Below are positions 53,801-63,123 of a DNA stretch of 64,000 nt, piece by piece; the first letter of the stretch is position 1; each line of letters opens with the position of its first letter. The notes under the pieces are model-generated. The model ran no database searches. It was not told the origin of the DNA and was given only the letters and a program-made list of their open reading frames with translations. The DNA lies in assembly GCF_000347775.1 (NCBI RefSeq), contig NZ_APAT01000024.1, positions 1-64,000 on the forward strand, written 5' to 3'. The translations under genes were made by a program, and so were the position numbers. The DNA is from Marinobacter santoriniensis NKSG1. GTDB lineage: Bacteria; Pseudomonadota; Gammaproteobacteria; Pseudomonadales; Oleiphilaceae.

Positions 53801-54074
53801 GCGCAATTCCATCCTCCTGGTGGTGTTCATACGGCAGTTGGTGGACGAAGGGGTCGAGCTTGGTGAGGCCGTGATACTCGCCGGTGCCGTCCGGATCAAG
53901 CCGATTGCCCTGACGGCGATCTCGGCGATGATCGGTGCCTATTTCATACTGAGCGACCCGATCTTCAGCGGCCTGGCGGTTTCCCTGGTGTTTGGTCTGG
54001 CCATGTCGACCCTGTTCACCATTATTGTGGTTCCGCTTCTCTACTACACGCTGGCAAGGTGCAAGTGGCTATAA
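50850..54074 (+). CDS. RND efflux permease (HAE-1 type)
   Basis: This 1074-residue inner-membrane proton-driven pump has twelve helices and two large periplasmic loops. IGILVDDAIVVTENINRR near 425 bears the proton-relay aspartates, and PEEEPQIDVTMADI-like residues at 45-60 belong to the first loop. The GTG start is coupled to the adaptor's stop (GTGA). No TolC-like channel is encoded here. Copper, drug or detergent export is possible; the preceding copper receptor does not prove copper. Confidence 0.92.
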   Translation: MKEDRTPVGPSGTIARAFQDSRLTPLMAMLAIVLGVLAVIVTPKEEEPQIDVTMADIMVGFPGASTREVESLIATPAEQVMSEIKGVKHVYSVSRQGQAVITVQFKVGVPRQEALVRLYNQVFSNQDWLPSNLGATQPVIKPKGIDDVPVMSLTLYDPAHGHTGEELTRLAHALEVALKRIPGTRDVYTVGGIPDRVDVRFDPALLAGFGLTVNDLQQALQSANTSSQESRVTRDNLSIPVQVGTLLETVEDVRQLVVGMHDGAAVRLEDVADVRRGGTVPEQSVMAGFGPGAEGDGSPGEVWPAVTLAIAKKPGENAIDITSAIQKRLGELRNRLLPDGVEVLVTRDYGQTASKKAQKLISDLVSATLAVMLLVLAAMGWRQALIVGVAVLVTLLLTLVFSWAWGFTLNRVSLFALIFSIGILVDDAIVVTENINRRIQSSHKPVASIIPIAVEEVGTPTIMASLTIMAALIPMAFVTGLMGPYMSPIPINASAGMLISLIVAFVVSPWLAFRLLRHRKGQTAGEGDDAASAAEGVSPISLKIFRRLLSPFLGDHPWRRRLLALGVVLLTLGAASLPVFQSVILKMLPFDNKSELQVVVDMPERTPMEQTQRVLTEMGHYLESVDEVANWQAYAGTASPINFNGLVRQYYLRQAPYQGDLQVNLVDEEHRDRQSHDIAQSLRAPLTAIGDRYGAEVKIVEVPPGPPVLSPVVAEVYASDPEHRAALARRLEQDMGKVDGLVDIDTTLEAPTRQWEVVVDRDRAARLGVSQAQVVGALQTTLGGRGVSFLHDDQAKYPVPIRIILGEGEKAQPEALLSVKVRSRSGELVPLASVADVREADWMGAVYHKDLLPVTYVTADMTGAVDSPLYGMFAMVDRLDSWSDPPQQYFINPPTLPKGGALKWDGEWQITYDTFRDMGVAYSVGIFMIFVLLVAQFRSYLLPLVVMAPIPLTLIGIMPGHALLGREFTATSMIGMIALAGIIVRNSILLVVFIRQLVDEGVELGEAVILAGAVRIKPIALTAISAMIGAYFILSDPIFSGLAVSLVFGLAMSTLFTIIVVPLLYYTLARCKWL

Positions 54075-54092
54075 CGCCCGGTCTGGCCCGCC

Positions 54093-54542
54093 TTAACGGG
54101 TGGGCCAGTAGCGTTGCATTTCCACGTACAGGAAAGACGCGCTCCAGGTGATCAGGACCAGGCCGGTCAGGCCTTCGATGCCGGTGAGGTAGCGCAGCGG
54201 TCCGAGCGCTTCGATGTCGCCATAGCCCAGGGTAGTAAAGGTGGTAAACGAAAAGTAGACGCAGTCCAGGAGCGTGCCGCTGAAGTTGCCGATGAGCTGG
54301 CCCCAGCCATCGGCGTGGTGCATGTAAAAGTAGGCGGCGGCGAACAGCCAGACCTCCACCGCATGGGCGGCCAGGCAGCCGAGCACGGCGACGATCAGGC
54401 GAAACTGGTGGCGCAGGCGCATCTGGGCGAGAATGCCGCTCAGACGGATCAATACCTGATTGTGCAGCACCACAACGAGACACACGATGGCGATGTTCAG
54501 CAGGGTGACCAGAAGCAGATTGACGTGGTTTTCCATGAACAT
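54093..54542 (-). CDS. Small potassium-channel-like protein
   Basis: This 149-residue membrane protein has a pore region with selectivity filter TLGYGD (FTTFTTLGYGDIEALG near 100), two further helices before it and one after, without an RCK domain. It belongs to the ion-channel-2 family. It lies on the minus strand between two RND operons, converging on the first pump and diverging from the second adaptor. Confidence 0.88.
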   Translation of the reverse strand: MFMENHVNLLLVTLLNIAIVCLVVVLHNQVLIRLSGILAQMRLRHQFRLIVAVLGCLAAHAVEVWLFAAAYFYMHHADGWGQLIGNFSGTLLDCVYFSFTTFTTLGYGDIEALGPLRYLTGIEGLTGLVLITWSASFLYVEMQRYWPTR

Positions 54543-54668
54543 TGACTCCGCCGTGCGAACTTTGACCCATTCCTCACGAAAAGGGGATCTGAAACCCGCC
54601 CCTGATTGTATAGTAGATTCACACGCTTCGCGCCGTGTTCCGGATTCACACTGATTGGCTACTCACTG

Positions 54669-55910
54669 ATGCTTAAACGTTTTTTACCGATTCTGATTCT
54701 TGCTGTCGGCATTGCCGGTTTTCTTGTTCTGAAAGCGACGCGGCCTGAACCGGCCGAAGTCAGCCCGACGGAGCGGAGCTGGCGGGTGGAGACCGAAACC
54801 GTCGAACCCGGGATGCATACCCCGGTCCTGCCGCTTTACGGCCAGATTGTCGCGCCGGACCAGGTGGATGTGTCCGCCACCCTGGCGGGGCGGATTGCTG
54901 AGCGCCCGGTGGCGGAAGGACAACGGGTCCGTAAAGGGGATCTCCTGCTGGCGCTGGACCAGGCGGACATCGAACCGGTGCTGGCCCAGGCGAAGGCCCA
55001 GGTTGCGGATCTGGAAGCCCAGCTCCGTTCGGAACAGGTGCGTTTCCGGAACGATCAGACAGCCCTGGACAGCGAAAAAGCCATTCTCGACAACGCCCAG
55101 AACCAGTTTGATCGGATCCAATCCCTGGTGAAACGGAATCTGGCTTCCCGGGAAAACCTGGAAGCGGCTACCGATGGCCTGGCCCGTGCCAAGCTGACCG
55201 TCAGCAGTCGGCAACGGGCCATCGAGGAGCACCCTTCCCGGCTGCACAGCCTGCAGGCCCGTCTGGACCAGGCAAAAGCCAATCTCGCCTCGGTCGAACG
55301 GGATGGCGATCGGGCCCGTGTGCGGGCACCGTTCGACGGCGTCGTCACCAACGTGCAGGTCTCCACCGGCGACCAGGTTGCCCGGAATGCGCCTTTGCTG
55401 TCGGTATACCCGCTGGACGGGCTGGAGTTGCGGGCCCGAGTGCCAGAGCGCTTTCAGACCGAACTTCTGAATGCGCTGGAGAAGGATGAATCACTGATGG
55501 CCGTCGCCCAGAAGTCCGGGCAGCGATTCCGCCTGGTCCGGTTCGCCGGATTGTCGGATCCGGCGGGTGCCGAAGCCATCCTGTCGCTTGAAGGCGACCC
55601 TGGCGGTTTTCGGCCCGGAGCGCTTGTGCCCGTGGTGCTGCAGCGACCGTCGCGGAACCGGAGTGTGGTGGTGCCGTTCAGTGCGTTGTACGGGGCCGAT
55701 ACCGTCTATCTGATGGACGATGACCACCGCATGCAACGGGCGGAGGTCGAACGGATCGGTGAAGTGCAGAACCCGGGCGGCGAACGCATGCTTCTGATCG
55801 CCGGTGATCAGCTGAAGAACGGTCAGCAATTGATTACGACCCATCTGCCCAATGCGATATCCGGTCTCAAGGTGGAAGTCGCCGCGCCGGCCGGGGAGTC
55901 AGGCCAATGA
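54669..55910 (+). CDS. Second RND efflux periplasmic adaptor (MFP)
   Basis: This 413-residue membrane-fusion protein has an N-terminal membrane anchor (about 5-22), a barrel-sandwich domain (VSATLAGRIAERPVAEGQRVRKGDLLLALDQ), a long coiled-coil (about 100-200) and a beta-barrel domain near 220-300. The ATG at 54669 is chosen over a start 21 codons earlier in the spacer. The ribosome-binding site is weak. It overlaps the next gene by 4 bp. Confidence 0.9.
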   Translation: MLKRFLPILILAVGIAGFLVLKATRPEPAEVSPTERSWRVETETVEPGMHTPVLPLYGQIVAPDQVDVSATLAGRIAERPVAEGQRVRKGDLLLALDQADIEPVLAQAKAQVADLEAQLRSEQVRFRNDQTALDSEKAILDNAQNQFDRIQSLVKRNLASRENLEAATDGLARAKLTVSSRQRAIEEHPSRLHSLQARLDQAKANLASVERDGDRARVRAPFDGVVTNVQVSTGDQVARNAPLLSVYPLDGLELRARVPERFQTELLNALEKDESLMAVAQKSGQRFRLVRFAGLSDPAGAEAILSLEGDPGGFRPGALVPVVLQRPSRNRSVVVPFSALYGADTVYLMDDDHRMQRAEVERIGEVQNPGGERMLLIAGDQLKNGQQLITTHLPNAISGLKVEVAAPAGESGQ

Positions 55911-58900
55911 AGCGCAAGCAGGGCGTCATTGGATTTTTCGTCCATCACCGGGTTGCCGGCAATCTGGTGATGCTGGTCATGCTGTTGGGAGGCTTCCTGG
56001 CGCTGACGCGGATGAATATTCAGTTTTTTCCCACGTTTGCGCTGGATGTCGTCAGCGTTCGGGTGGTCTGGAGTGGCGCCTCGGCGGAGGATGTGGAACA
56101 GGGCATCACGGATCCGCTGGAACAGCGACTGCGCAGTGTTAACGGTCTGAAAAAAATGACCTCCACCTCGGCTCAGGGGGTCTCCTCGATTACCCTGGAA
56201 TTTCATGAGGGCACCGACGCCATCCAGGCATTGGATGATGTGCGTCAGCAGGTGGCGGAGTTCAACAATCTTCCGGCGGAAGCGGAGGAACCCCAGGTCA
56301 CCCGGATTGAGCGATACGAACCCGTGGCCCGCCTGCTGATTTACGGCGATGTGGACCGCAGCGAGCTCCGGGAACTGGCGTATCGGTACGAGGACGAGTT
56401 GCTGGACCGGGGCATTGACCGGGTCAATATCCGCGGATTGCCGGAGCAGCAGATCAGTATCGATGTGCCGGTGGAGCGTCTCGAGTCCCTGAATCTCTCA
56501 CTGGAGCAGATTGCTGACCGGGTCGCCTCCATCTCCAGGGATCTGCCCGCCGGTCTCCTGGCCCAGCAGGACACCACCCGGGAATTGCGATCCGTGGAGC
56601 AACGCCGCAGTCCCCAGGCCTTCGAGACCATTCCGGTGCTCAGTGGTGACCGCATCCAGCTCCGTCTCGGCGACATCGCTACCATCCGGCAGGAATCCCG
56701 GGACAACCAGACCACCCTGGAGACCAACGGTCAGCCCGCGGTGGAACTCCAGCTCCAGCGGACCGAGAACGGCAACTCCCTGGACGCGGCCCAGGCCTTT
56801 TCAGAGTGGCTGAAAGACACCCGGCCGGTCCTGCCGCCGTCCGTCAAACTCAAAGTGTACGACGAGACCTGGCAGTTACTGAGTGATCGCATCTCGCTGC
56901 TGGTGACCAATGGTCTGGGTGGCCTGGTGCTGGTGGTGTGTCTGCTCTATCTGTTCCTGCCCGGGCGGGTGGCCTTCTGGGTGGCCGTCGGGATCCCCAC
57001 CGCTTTTCTGGCGGCCATGGCCGTGCTGTGGCTGGTGGGCGGTTCGATCAATATGATTTCCCTGTTCGCACTGATCATGGCGCTGGGCGTCATCGTGGAT
57101 GATGCCATTGTCGTCGGGGAGGATGCGGACGCCCACGCCCGCATGGGTGAGGCTTCCATGTATGCCTCCGAAGGCGCGGCCAAACGGATGGTCTGGCCGG
57201 TACTGGCATCGTCACTGACCACGGTGGCGGCGTTCATGCCCCTGCTGGTTGTCGGCGGCGTGATCGGCAATATCCTCGGGGACATCCCGATGGTGATGAT
57301 CTGTGTGCTGGCGGCCTCGCTGCTGGAATGTTTTATCGTCCTGCCCGCTCACCTGCGGAATGCGTTTACGCCGGGCCGAAAAGCGTCTACCCGGGCAGAC
57401 GGACAGCCGGCCAATCCGGTGGCGCGCCTTCGGAACCGGTTCGAGTCCGGCTTCGACCGGTTCCGGGATGGGCCGTTCCGGGGCTTCTCCCACTTCACGC
57501 TGAAGCACCGGGGTGCCACCGTAGCGGGTGCCCTGGCGTTGTCCATTGCGACGGTGGGTCTGCTGGCCGGTGGTCGTCTGGGTTTCAATTTCTTCCCGAC
57601 GCCCGAACCCTCGGTGTTCTACGCCAACGTCAGCTTTGTCGCCGGCACCGACGACGGCACGGTTGACCGGTTTCTGTCGCGGATGGAACAGGCACTCAAT
57701 GACACGGAAAAGGCCTTCGGCGGACACCTGATCCTGCACGCCGTCACCACCCAGGGCGCGACCCAGGGGGCGGAAGGAACCTCCCGCAATGGTGACGAAC
57801 TCGGGTCGATGCTGGTGGAGCTGGTGCCCTCCGATCAGCGTTCCGTGCGCAATCCTGAATTCATCAAGGCCTGGCGGGATCGTCTCGACCTGCCGGCTGG
57901 AATCGACAATCTCACCATCTCCGAACGTCAGGCGGGTCCCCCGGGCCGTGACGTCAATGTCCGGTTGACCGGCAACGACGCCGAGACCCTCAAGAAAGCG
58001 GCCGGGGAGCTGGCCCAGGCGCTGGGTACGCTGCCCGGGGTACTGGACGTGGAAGACGACATGCCCTGGGGCAGGGAGCAGATGATCTATCAGGTCAGTG
58101 CCTACGGCAAAGCCCTGGGCCTGACCACCGCCGATCTCGGTCGACAGCTGCGGGCCGCGTTTGATGGCCGGGTTGCCCAGATATACCAGGACGGGCGGGA
58201 CGAGATGGAAGTCCGGGTCCAGTTACCCAGGGACCAGCGCGAACGTTTGTCCACGCTGTCACGCATGACCATACGTGTCCCCGATGGCCGGTTCGTGCCA
58301 CTGACCCAGGTGATGAACCTGGATCACAGCCAGGGCTTCCAAGCATTGCGACACGCCGACGGCAACCTGGCGGTGGAGGTCACCTCGGCCCTGAACACCC
58401 GGGTAGCCACCACAGACCAGACCCTCGAAAGCCTTCAGGCGGAGGCCTTGCCGGATATCGCCAGCCGTTATGGTGTCCGGTATTCGTTCGAGGGGCGTGC
58501 CGCCGACCAGAGAGAAACCATGGCGGACATGAAGACCGGTCTGTTCATCGGACTGGGGCTGATGTACGTAGTACTGGCGTGGGTGTTTGCTTCCTGGACA
58601 CTGCCGTTGATTGTGATGGCCATCATCCCCTTCGCTCTCGTCGGGGCTTTGCTGGGCCACTGGATCATGGGGCTGCAGCTGACCATTCTGTCCCTGTTCG
58701 GCCTTTTCGGGCTGTCTGGGATCGTGGTGAACAATGCCATCATCCTGGTGAGTTTCTACGACCAGCAACGGCGCAAGGGGCTGGACATCACCGAAGCCCT
58801 GAACGAGGCCGCGGTACAGCGGGTCCGCGCAGTGCTGCTGACGTCTCTGACTACCATCGGGGGGCTGTTGCCGCTGATGTTCGAGACTTCGCTTCAGGCC

Positions 58901-59065
58901 CAGTTCCTGATACCCATGGCTACGTCCATTGCGTTTGGCCTGGGGCTGTCCACGGCACTGGTGCTGTTCGTGATCCCGGCGCTGCTGTCCTGGCTGGAGC
59001 AGTTCCGCGAATGGCGAGCGCAGAAGCGCGGCGAGCACGCCGAACCGATAGGCAGCCAATCCTGA
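55907..59065 (+). CDS. Second RND efflux permease (HAE-1 type)
   Basis: This 1052-residue inner-membrane pump has twelve helices with two periplasmic loops and the proton-relay motif MALGVIVDDAIVVGEDADAHAR near 398. The sequence differs strongly from the first RND pump, so the two are not a recent duplication. It is coupled to its adaptor (ATGA overlap), and it is followed 15 bp later by an ABC transporter. No outer-membrane channel gene is present. Confidence 0.92.
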   Translation: MKRKQGVIGFFVHHRVAGNLVMLVMLLGGFLALTRMNIQFFPTFALDVVSVRVVWSGASAEDVEQGITDPLEQRLRSVNGLKKMTSTSAQGVSSITLEFHEGTDAIQALDDVRQQVAEFNNLPAEAEEPQVTRIERYEPVARLLIYGDVDRSELRELAYRYEDELLDRGIDRVNIRGLPEQQISIDVPVERLESLNLSLEQIADRVASISRDLPAGLLAQQDTTRELRSVEQRRSPQAFETIPVLSGDRIQLRLGDIATIRQESRDNQTTLETNGQPAVELQLQRTENGNSLDAAQAFSEWLKDTRPVLPPSVKLKVYDETWQLLSDRISLLVTNGLGGLVLVVCLLYLFLPGRVAFWVAVGIPTAFLAAMAVLWLVGGSINMISLFALIMALGVIVDDAIVVGEDADAHARMGEASMYASEGAAKRMVWPVLASSLTTVAAFMPLLVVGGVIGNILGDIPMVMICVLAASLLECFIVLPAHLRNAFTPGRKASTRADGQPANPVARLRNRFESGFDRFRDGPFRGFSHFTLKHRGATVAGALALSIATVGLLAGGRLGFNFFPTPEPSVFYANVSFVAGTDDGTVDRFLSRMEQALNDTEKAFGGHLILHAVTTQGATQGAEGTSRNGDELGSMLVELVPSDQRSVRNPEFIKAWRDRLDLPAGIDNLTISERQAGPPGRDVNVRLTGNDAETLKKAAGELAQALGTLPGVLDVEDDMPWGREQMIYQVSAYGKALGLTTADLGRQLRAAFDGRVAQIYQDGRDEMEVRVQLPRDQRERLSTLSRMTIRVPDGRFVPLTQVMNLDHSQGFQALRHADGNLAVEVTSALNTRVATTDQTLESLQAEALPDIASRYGVRYSFEGRAADQRETMADMKTGLFIGLGLMYVVLAWVFASWTLPLIVMAIIPFALVGALLGHWIMGLQLTILSLFGLFGLSGIVVNNAIILVSFYDQQRRKGLDITEALNEAAVQRVRAVLLTSLTTIGGLLPLMFETSLQAQFLIPMATSIAFGLGLSTALVLFVIPALLSWLEQFREWRAQKRGEHAEPIGSQS

Positions 59066-59080
59066 TCATGGGGAGGGTCG

Positions 59081-59776
59081 ATGACACCGCCGGTACTGGA
59101 GACAAAGGGTCTGTCGAAGTCGTTCGTCAGCGGTACCGAACGGGTCGACGTCTTTTCCGGTCTGGATATCTCCCTGGCGCCGGGACAATCCCTCTCGCTG
59201 GTGGGGCGTTCGGGGTCTGGTAAGAGCACCCTTCTTAATATTGTCTGCGGGCTTGAGTCGGCGGATTGTGGCACCGTCAGCATTCTCGGCCAGCGCTTTG
59301 ATACCGGGGACGCGGAGTCTCCACGGGCCCGGGAACGGCGCTGGGCCAGTCTCCGGCGTCAGCGTATTGGCGTGGTCTTCCAGGACGCCAACCTGATGCC
59401 GGCGCTGTCGTTGGCTGATAACGTCCGATTGCGGGCAAGACTGGCCGGCCGTTCGACCACTGACAGCCAGGACTGGCTGCAGCGCCTGGGCATCGGGGAA
59501 CTGGCAAACCGTTATCCGGACCAGGTGTCAGGTGGTCAGCGCCAGCGGGCGGCCATGGCCATGGTCTTTGCCATGCAGCCGGACCTCATCCTCGCCGACG
59601 AACCCACTGGCAGCCTCGATCGTCACACCGCCGACGAAGTCGCCGACACGCTCTTCGCGTTACAGGCTGATGCCGGCGTCACCCTGGTCCTCGCGACTCA
59701 CGACACGGAACTGGCCGGGCGATGTGAATCGATCCTCGACATGGCCCACCGGAATGACCCCGGCCCGGGAGGCTGA
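59081..59776 (+). CDS. ABC transporter ATPase, LolD/AttE-like
   Basis: This 231-residue ABC ATPase has Walker A GRSGSGKST near 45, signature VSGGQRQR near 150 and Walker B LILADEPTGSLD near 170, in the MacB/LolD branch. It should work with the FtsX-like permease 6 bp downstream. The start at 59081 has GGGAGG upstream. Together with the downstream lipocalin-like lipoprotein the set recalls AttEFGH. Confidence 0.92.
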   Translation: MTPPVLETKGLSKSFVSGTERVDVFSGLDISLAPGQSLSLVGRSGSGKSTLLNIVCGLESADCGTVSILGQRFDTGDAESPRARERRWASLRRQRIGVVFQDANLMPALSLADNVRLRARLAGRSTTDSQDWLQRLGIGELANRYPDQVSGGQRQRAAMAMVFAMQPDLILADEPTGSLDRHTADEVADTLFALQADAGVTLVLATHDTELAGRCESILDMAHRNDPGPGG

Positions 59777-59782
59777 TCTCCC

Positions 59783-62041
59783 GTGAATGCAGCCGCCGCC
59801 CTGTTCAGCCACTACCGTCGCCATCCCCTGCAACTGGTCGCCCTTGCCCTGATGATCCTGATCTCGACCATGCTCTGGTCAGGGATGAACCATCTGACCG
59901 ATCAGGCCCGGTCGAGTCTGGGACGGGCTGAGCAGAGCCTGTCAGAAGGATCACAGGTGATCCGCGAGGATGGTGCGCCTGTGACCGTGGCAGACTTCGC
60001 CCGTCTGCGCCGGGCCGGACTCTGCGTCATGCCCTGGCTGGAGGTCCCGGATCCGGATGGCGTCGGGCGTCTGATCGGTATTGATCCGTTGGCCGCTGCC
60101 TGTTTCGCGTCCGGGGCAATGTCGGGCGAACAGCCGGCGCTGGATGGCGAGCCCTTCATCGACATGGCCCGGGCGGCCAGGCTTGCCGGGTCACCGGGTG
60201 ACGAGGCCCCTCCTCTGGTTCTGCTGGCGGCAGACTCGGTCAGCGCCGATGGTTTGCCGACAGGCTATGCCCTGGCGTCATTCGCGCGGGGACCTGACAC
60301 CGGTGAACTCGGGGCCAGCTTCCTGCTGAACCTGGATGCCCTCGGGGTGCTGGTTCTTTTGATAACGGCGTTATTGCTTCGGGCAGTCTACCAACTGAGC
60401 ATCGTCCAGCGCAGGGACAGCTTTGCCCTGTTGCACCGGTTTGGCGTTCCCGGTAAGCGCATCAACGGCCTTCTGATGATTGAGGTGCTGGTGCTTGCCG
60501 GCGTGTGCGTGTTGCCCGGGGTATGGGCCGGTGCGCAACTGGCCCGGGCGCTCGGGGAGGGCTTCGGGCGCTCGCTCGAAGGGCTATTTGACGTAACTCT
60601 CTATGCCGATGGTAGCCAGTGGTGGCGATCGATTCTTGTCATGATGATCGTGGTCCTGATCGCCTGCCTGCCCGTTCGCACATTACCCCACTGGCTGAAA
60701 CGGTCCCGTGGCGTCGGGTGGCTCGGTCTGGGCCTGCTCGCCATCGGAATGGTCTGGGTCGCATGGTCGCCGGGACTGGTCTGGACCTTCGTGGCAGTCG
60801 GACTCGTGTTTGTCGGTGCCGGTGTCCTGGTCCCCCGGCTGATGGCGGGCATCATGGCGACGCTGTCATCTCGCGTCGACGATCCTCTCGGGCGATGGCG
60901 CTATCGGGAGCTGGGCGTTATGGCAAGGCAGCTGGCATTGCCGGTGGTGGCGCTGCAGTTCACCCTCGCACTGGTGCTGGCGGTGCAGACGCTGGTAACG
61001 ACCTTCGAGGCGACTTTCGAGCAATGGCTTGATCAGCGTCTGGCGGCTCACTGGTACGTGCAGGTGCCGGAAGGCCGGAGTGGCGACCGGGCGGCAGACT
61101 GGCTCGCCCAAAAGCTGGAGCCGGGCACGGCTGCCTGGCATCGGATCCGACGGGGAACCGTGATGGTCGACTCGGGCGCGGGCCCCTCGCACCGCGTCGA
61201 TCTGTTGGCCGTGTCGCCGATCGGGCCCCTGATGGAAAAGTGGACGCTGCAATCGTCACTGGCGCATCCCTGGAAGCTCCTTGCGGATAACCAGGGGGTG
61301 CTGATCAACGAGCAGCTGGCATTGCGCTACGGAGTCGGGGTAGGGGATTCACTGGTGCTGACATTGAACGGCCGGGTGCAATCCCGGACGGTGCTGGGTG
61401 TCTATGCCGACTATGGGCGGCCGTCCGGAGAGGTGCTGGTGAACGGTGCCGATCTGCCCGCAGACTTTCAGCCCGAGTTCGAGAGTTTCTCGATTTCACC
61501 GGGAGGCCGGGGGGAAGCATGGCTGGTATCGGGGTTTGAGCGGATCTGGCAGGTGCCTGAGATCGAGATCCGCGAGAACAGTGACATTCGGGCCATGGCG
61601 ACGCGGGTTTTCCGACAGACCTTCGTCCTGACCCGTGCCATGACGTTCCTGACCCTCACCCTGGCGGGCACGGCTCTGCTGATCATGGGATGGGTGTTCA
61701 TCACCAGTCGCGCCTGGTACCTGCAACTGCTGGTTACCTGGGGTTTGTCCCGCCGCGAGGCGTTCGGGGAGCTGGTGCGGGTTTCCCTCGGGCTCACTAC
61801 CACGGTATCCCTGCTTGCGTTGCCACTAGGCGTCTGGTTGACCTGGGTTCTGGTCCATCGGATCAACCCGCAGGCATTTGGCTGGTCCCTGCCGATGGCC
61901 GTGTATCCGGGCTTCTGGCTGGAACTGCTGGCGCTGAGTACGGTGATCGGTCTGGGCATCGCGGCGCTCATGGGGCGTCAGTTGCGTCCGGGAAGGATGG
62001 TTGCCTTGCCGGCGAACCAGAGTGGCGGAGGTGAACGTTGA
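59783..62041 (+). CDS. FtsX-like ABC transporter permease
   Basis: This 752-residue integral membrane protein has two FtsX/MacB-type regions: a single N-terminal helix, a periplasmic segment, three helices near 195-330, a second helix set near 375-400, another periplasmic domain and a final helix trio near 620-745. The layout matches AttF/AttG-like or macrolide-export-type permeases, in one chain. It begins with GTG and overlaps the next gene by 4 bp (TTGA). Confidence 0.88.
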   Translation: MNAAAALFSHYRRHPLQLVALALMILISTMLWSGMNHLTDQARSSLGRAEQSLSEGSQVIREDGAPVTVADFARLRRAGLCVMPWLEVPDPDGVGRLIGIDPLAAACFASGAMSGEQPALDGEPFIDMARAARLAGSPGDEAPPLVLLAADSVSADGLPTGYALASFARGPDTGELGASFLLNLDALGVLVLLITALLLRAVYQLSIVQRRDSFALLHRFGVPGKRINGLLMIEVLVLAGVCVLPGVWAGAQLARALGEGFGRSLEGLFDVTLYADGSQWWRSILVMMIVVLIACLPVRTLPHWLKRSRGVGWLGLGLLAIGMVWVAWSPGLVWTFVAVGLVFVGAGVLVPRLMAGIMATLSSRVDDPLGRWRYRELGVMARQLALPVVALQFTLALVLAVQTLVTTFEATFEQWLDQRLAAHWYVQVPEGRSGDRAADWLAQKLEPGTAAWHRIRRGTVMVDSGAGPSHRVDLLAVSPIGPLMEKWTLQSSLAHPWKLLADNQGVLINEQLALRYGVGVGDSLVLTLNGRVQSRTVLGVYADYGRPSGEVLVNGADLPADFQPEFESFSISPGGRGEAWLVSGFERIWQVPEIEIRENSDIRAMATRVFRQTFVLTRAMTFLTLTLAGTALLIMGWVFITSRAWYLQLLVTWGLSRREAFGELVRVSLGLTTTVSLLALPLGVWLTWVLVHRINPQAFGWSLPMAVYPGFWLELLALSTVIGLGIAALMGRQLRPGRMVALPANQSGGGER

Positions 62042-63123
62042 TCGCTCGAATTCTGATGATCGTTCTGATGCTGGCCATGGCCGGATGCTCGGATTCCGGA
62101 GACGATACTGGCTTTGCCGGGCTGGCGGAGTCGGTCACCTCGCCATCGGGCAATGGCGGATTCCTCCAGCCAGGGCCGGATATCGGGATATCCCTGCCGG
62201 AAGATTTCGGGCCTCATCCACGATACCGGGTCGAATGGTGGTACCTGACCGCGAATCTGGTCACGCCTTCGGGAGCGCCGCTGGGAGTCCAGTGGACCCA
62301 GTTCCGGCAGGGATTCCGGCCGCGCGACCCGGCGGCAGCCCCGGAGCCCGGGGCCTGGTCTCTGGATGCCGCCTGGATGGCCCACGCGGCCGTCAGCTGG
62401 CAAGGCCGGCACTGGTTCGCCGAGCGGCTGGCCCGTGCCGATACCGGCGCGGCCGGTGCCCGGGCAGACCCCCTGGATGTCTGGCTGGATGATTGGCAAC
62501 TGAAGGCCCTGTCAGGCAAAACCTGGCAGCTTAACGTCCGGAGCCACAAGCCGGCTGCAGCATTTCGTTACGATCTGACCCTGACCCTCAGAGGGGAACC
62601 GGTGCTTCACGGTCAGAATGGCTTCAGTGCGAAATCGGCCAGTGGCGAAGGATCCATGTACTTCAGCCTGGTGGATATTGATATTCGCGGTACGGTCACC
62701 ATCGGAGACGACACCATCCCGGTAACGGGGCAGGGCTGGTTTGACCGGGAGTGGAGCAGCCAGTTTCTGAAAAGTGGCCAGCAGGGCTGGGACTGGTTTG
62801 CCTTGCACCTGGATTCCGGGGACAAGCTGATGGCTTTTCGGCTCCGGGGATCGGAGCAGCCCTTCGTGTCGGGAACCTGGATACCGAAAGAGGGCAATCC
62901 GCAAGCGCTCGGCAACCAGGATCTGTCCCTGGCTATCGTCGACTCACGGGATGGGTATCCCGTTCGCTGGCGGATCCGCGTGCCGAGCCGGAATCTTGAT
63001 CTTCAGGTTGCCGCGCCACCGGGCCGGTATGTAAACCCGGGGCGTTTTCCCTACTGGGAAAGCCCGGTGCAGGTAGAAGGAAGCCGCACCGGGGTTGGTT
63101 ACATGGAACTGACGGGGTATTAA
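62038..63123 (+). CDS. AttH/CrtC-like lipocalin lipoprotein
   Basis: This 361-residue lipoprotein has a lipobox MAGC (Cys near residue 17) and two lipocalin-like domains of the AttH / carotenoid 1,2-hydratase-like fold: RYRVEWWYLTANLVTPSG near 60, WFDREWSSQFLKSGQQGWDWFALHL near 235. The start is a TTG, with GGAGGTGA just ahead; this rare start and translational coupling should be noted. It completes an ABC-permease-lipocalin operon. Confidence 0.88.
   Translation: MIARILMIVLMLAMAGCSDSGDDTGFAGLAESVTSPSGNGGFLQPGPDIGISLPEDFGPHPRYRVEWWYLTANLVTPSGAPLGVQWTQFRQGFRPRDPAAAPEPGAWSLDAAWMAHAAVSWQGRHWFAERLARADTGAAGARADPLDVWLDDWQLKALSGKTWQLNVRSHKPAAAFRYDLTLTLRGEPVLHGQNGFSAKSASGEGSMYFSLVDIDIRGTVTIGDDTIPVTGQGWFDREWSSQFLKSGQQGWDWFALHLDSGDKLMAFRLRGSEQPFVSGTWIPKEGNPQALGNQDLSLAIVDSRDGYPVRWRIRVPSRNLDLQVAAPPGRYVNPGRFPYWESPVQVEGSRTGVGYMELTGY

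Noticed and set aside
54084..54106. GGCCCGCC / GGGTGGGCC hairpin between the first RND pump and the K+ channel gene
   Set aside because: One G-T mismatch and no T run; it overlaps the channel's stop region, so terminator function is not supported.
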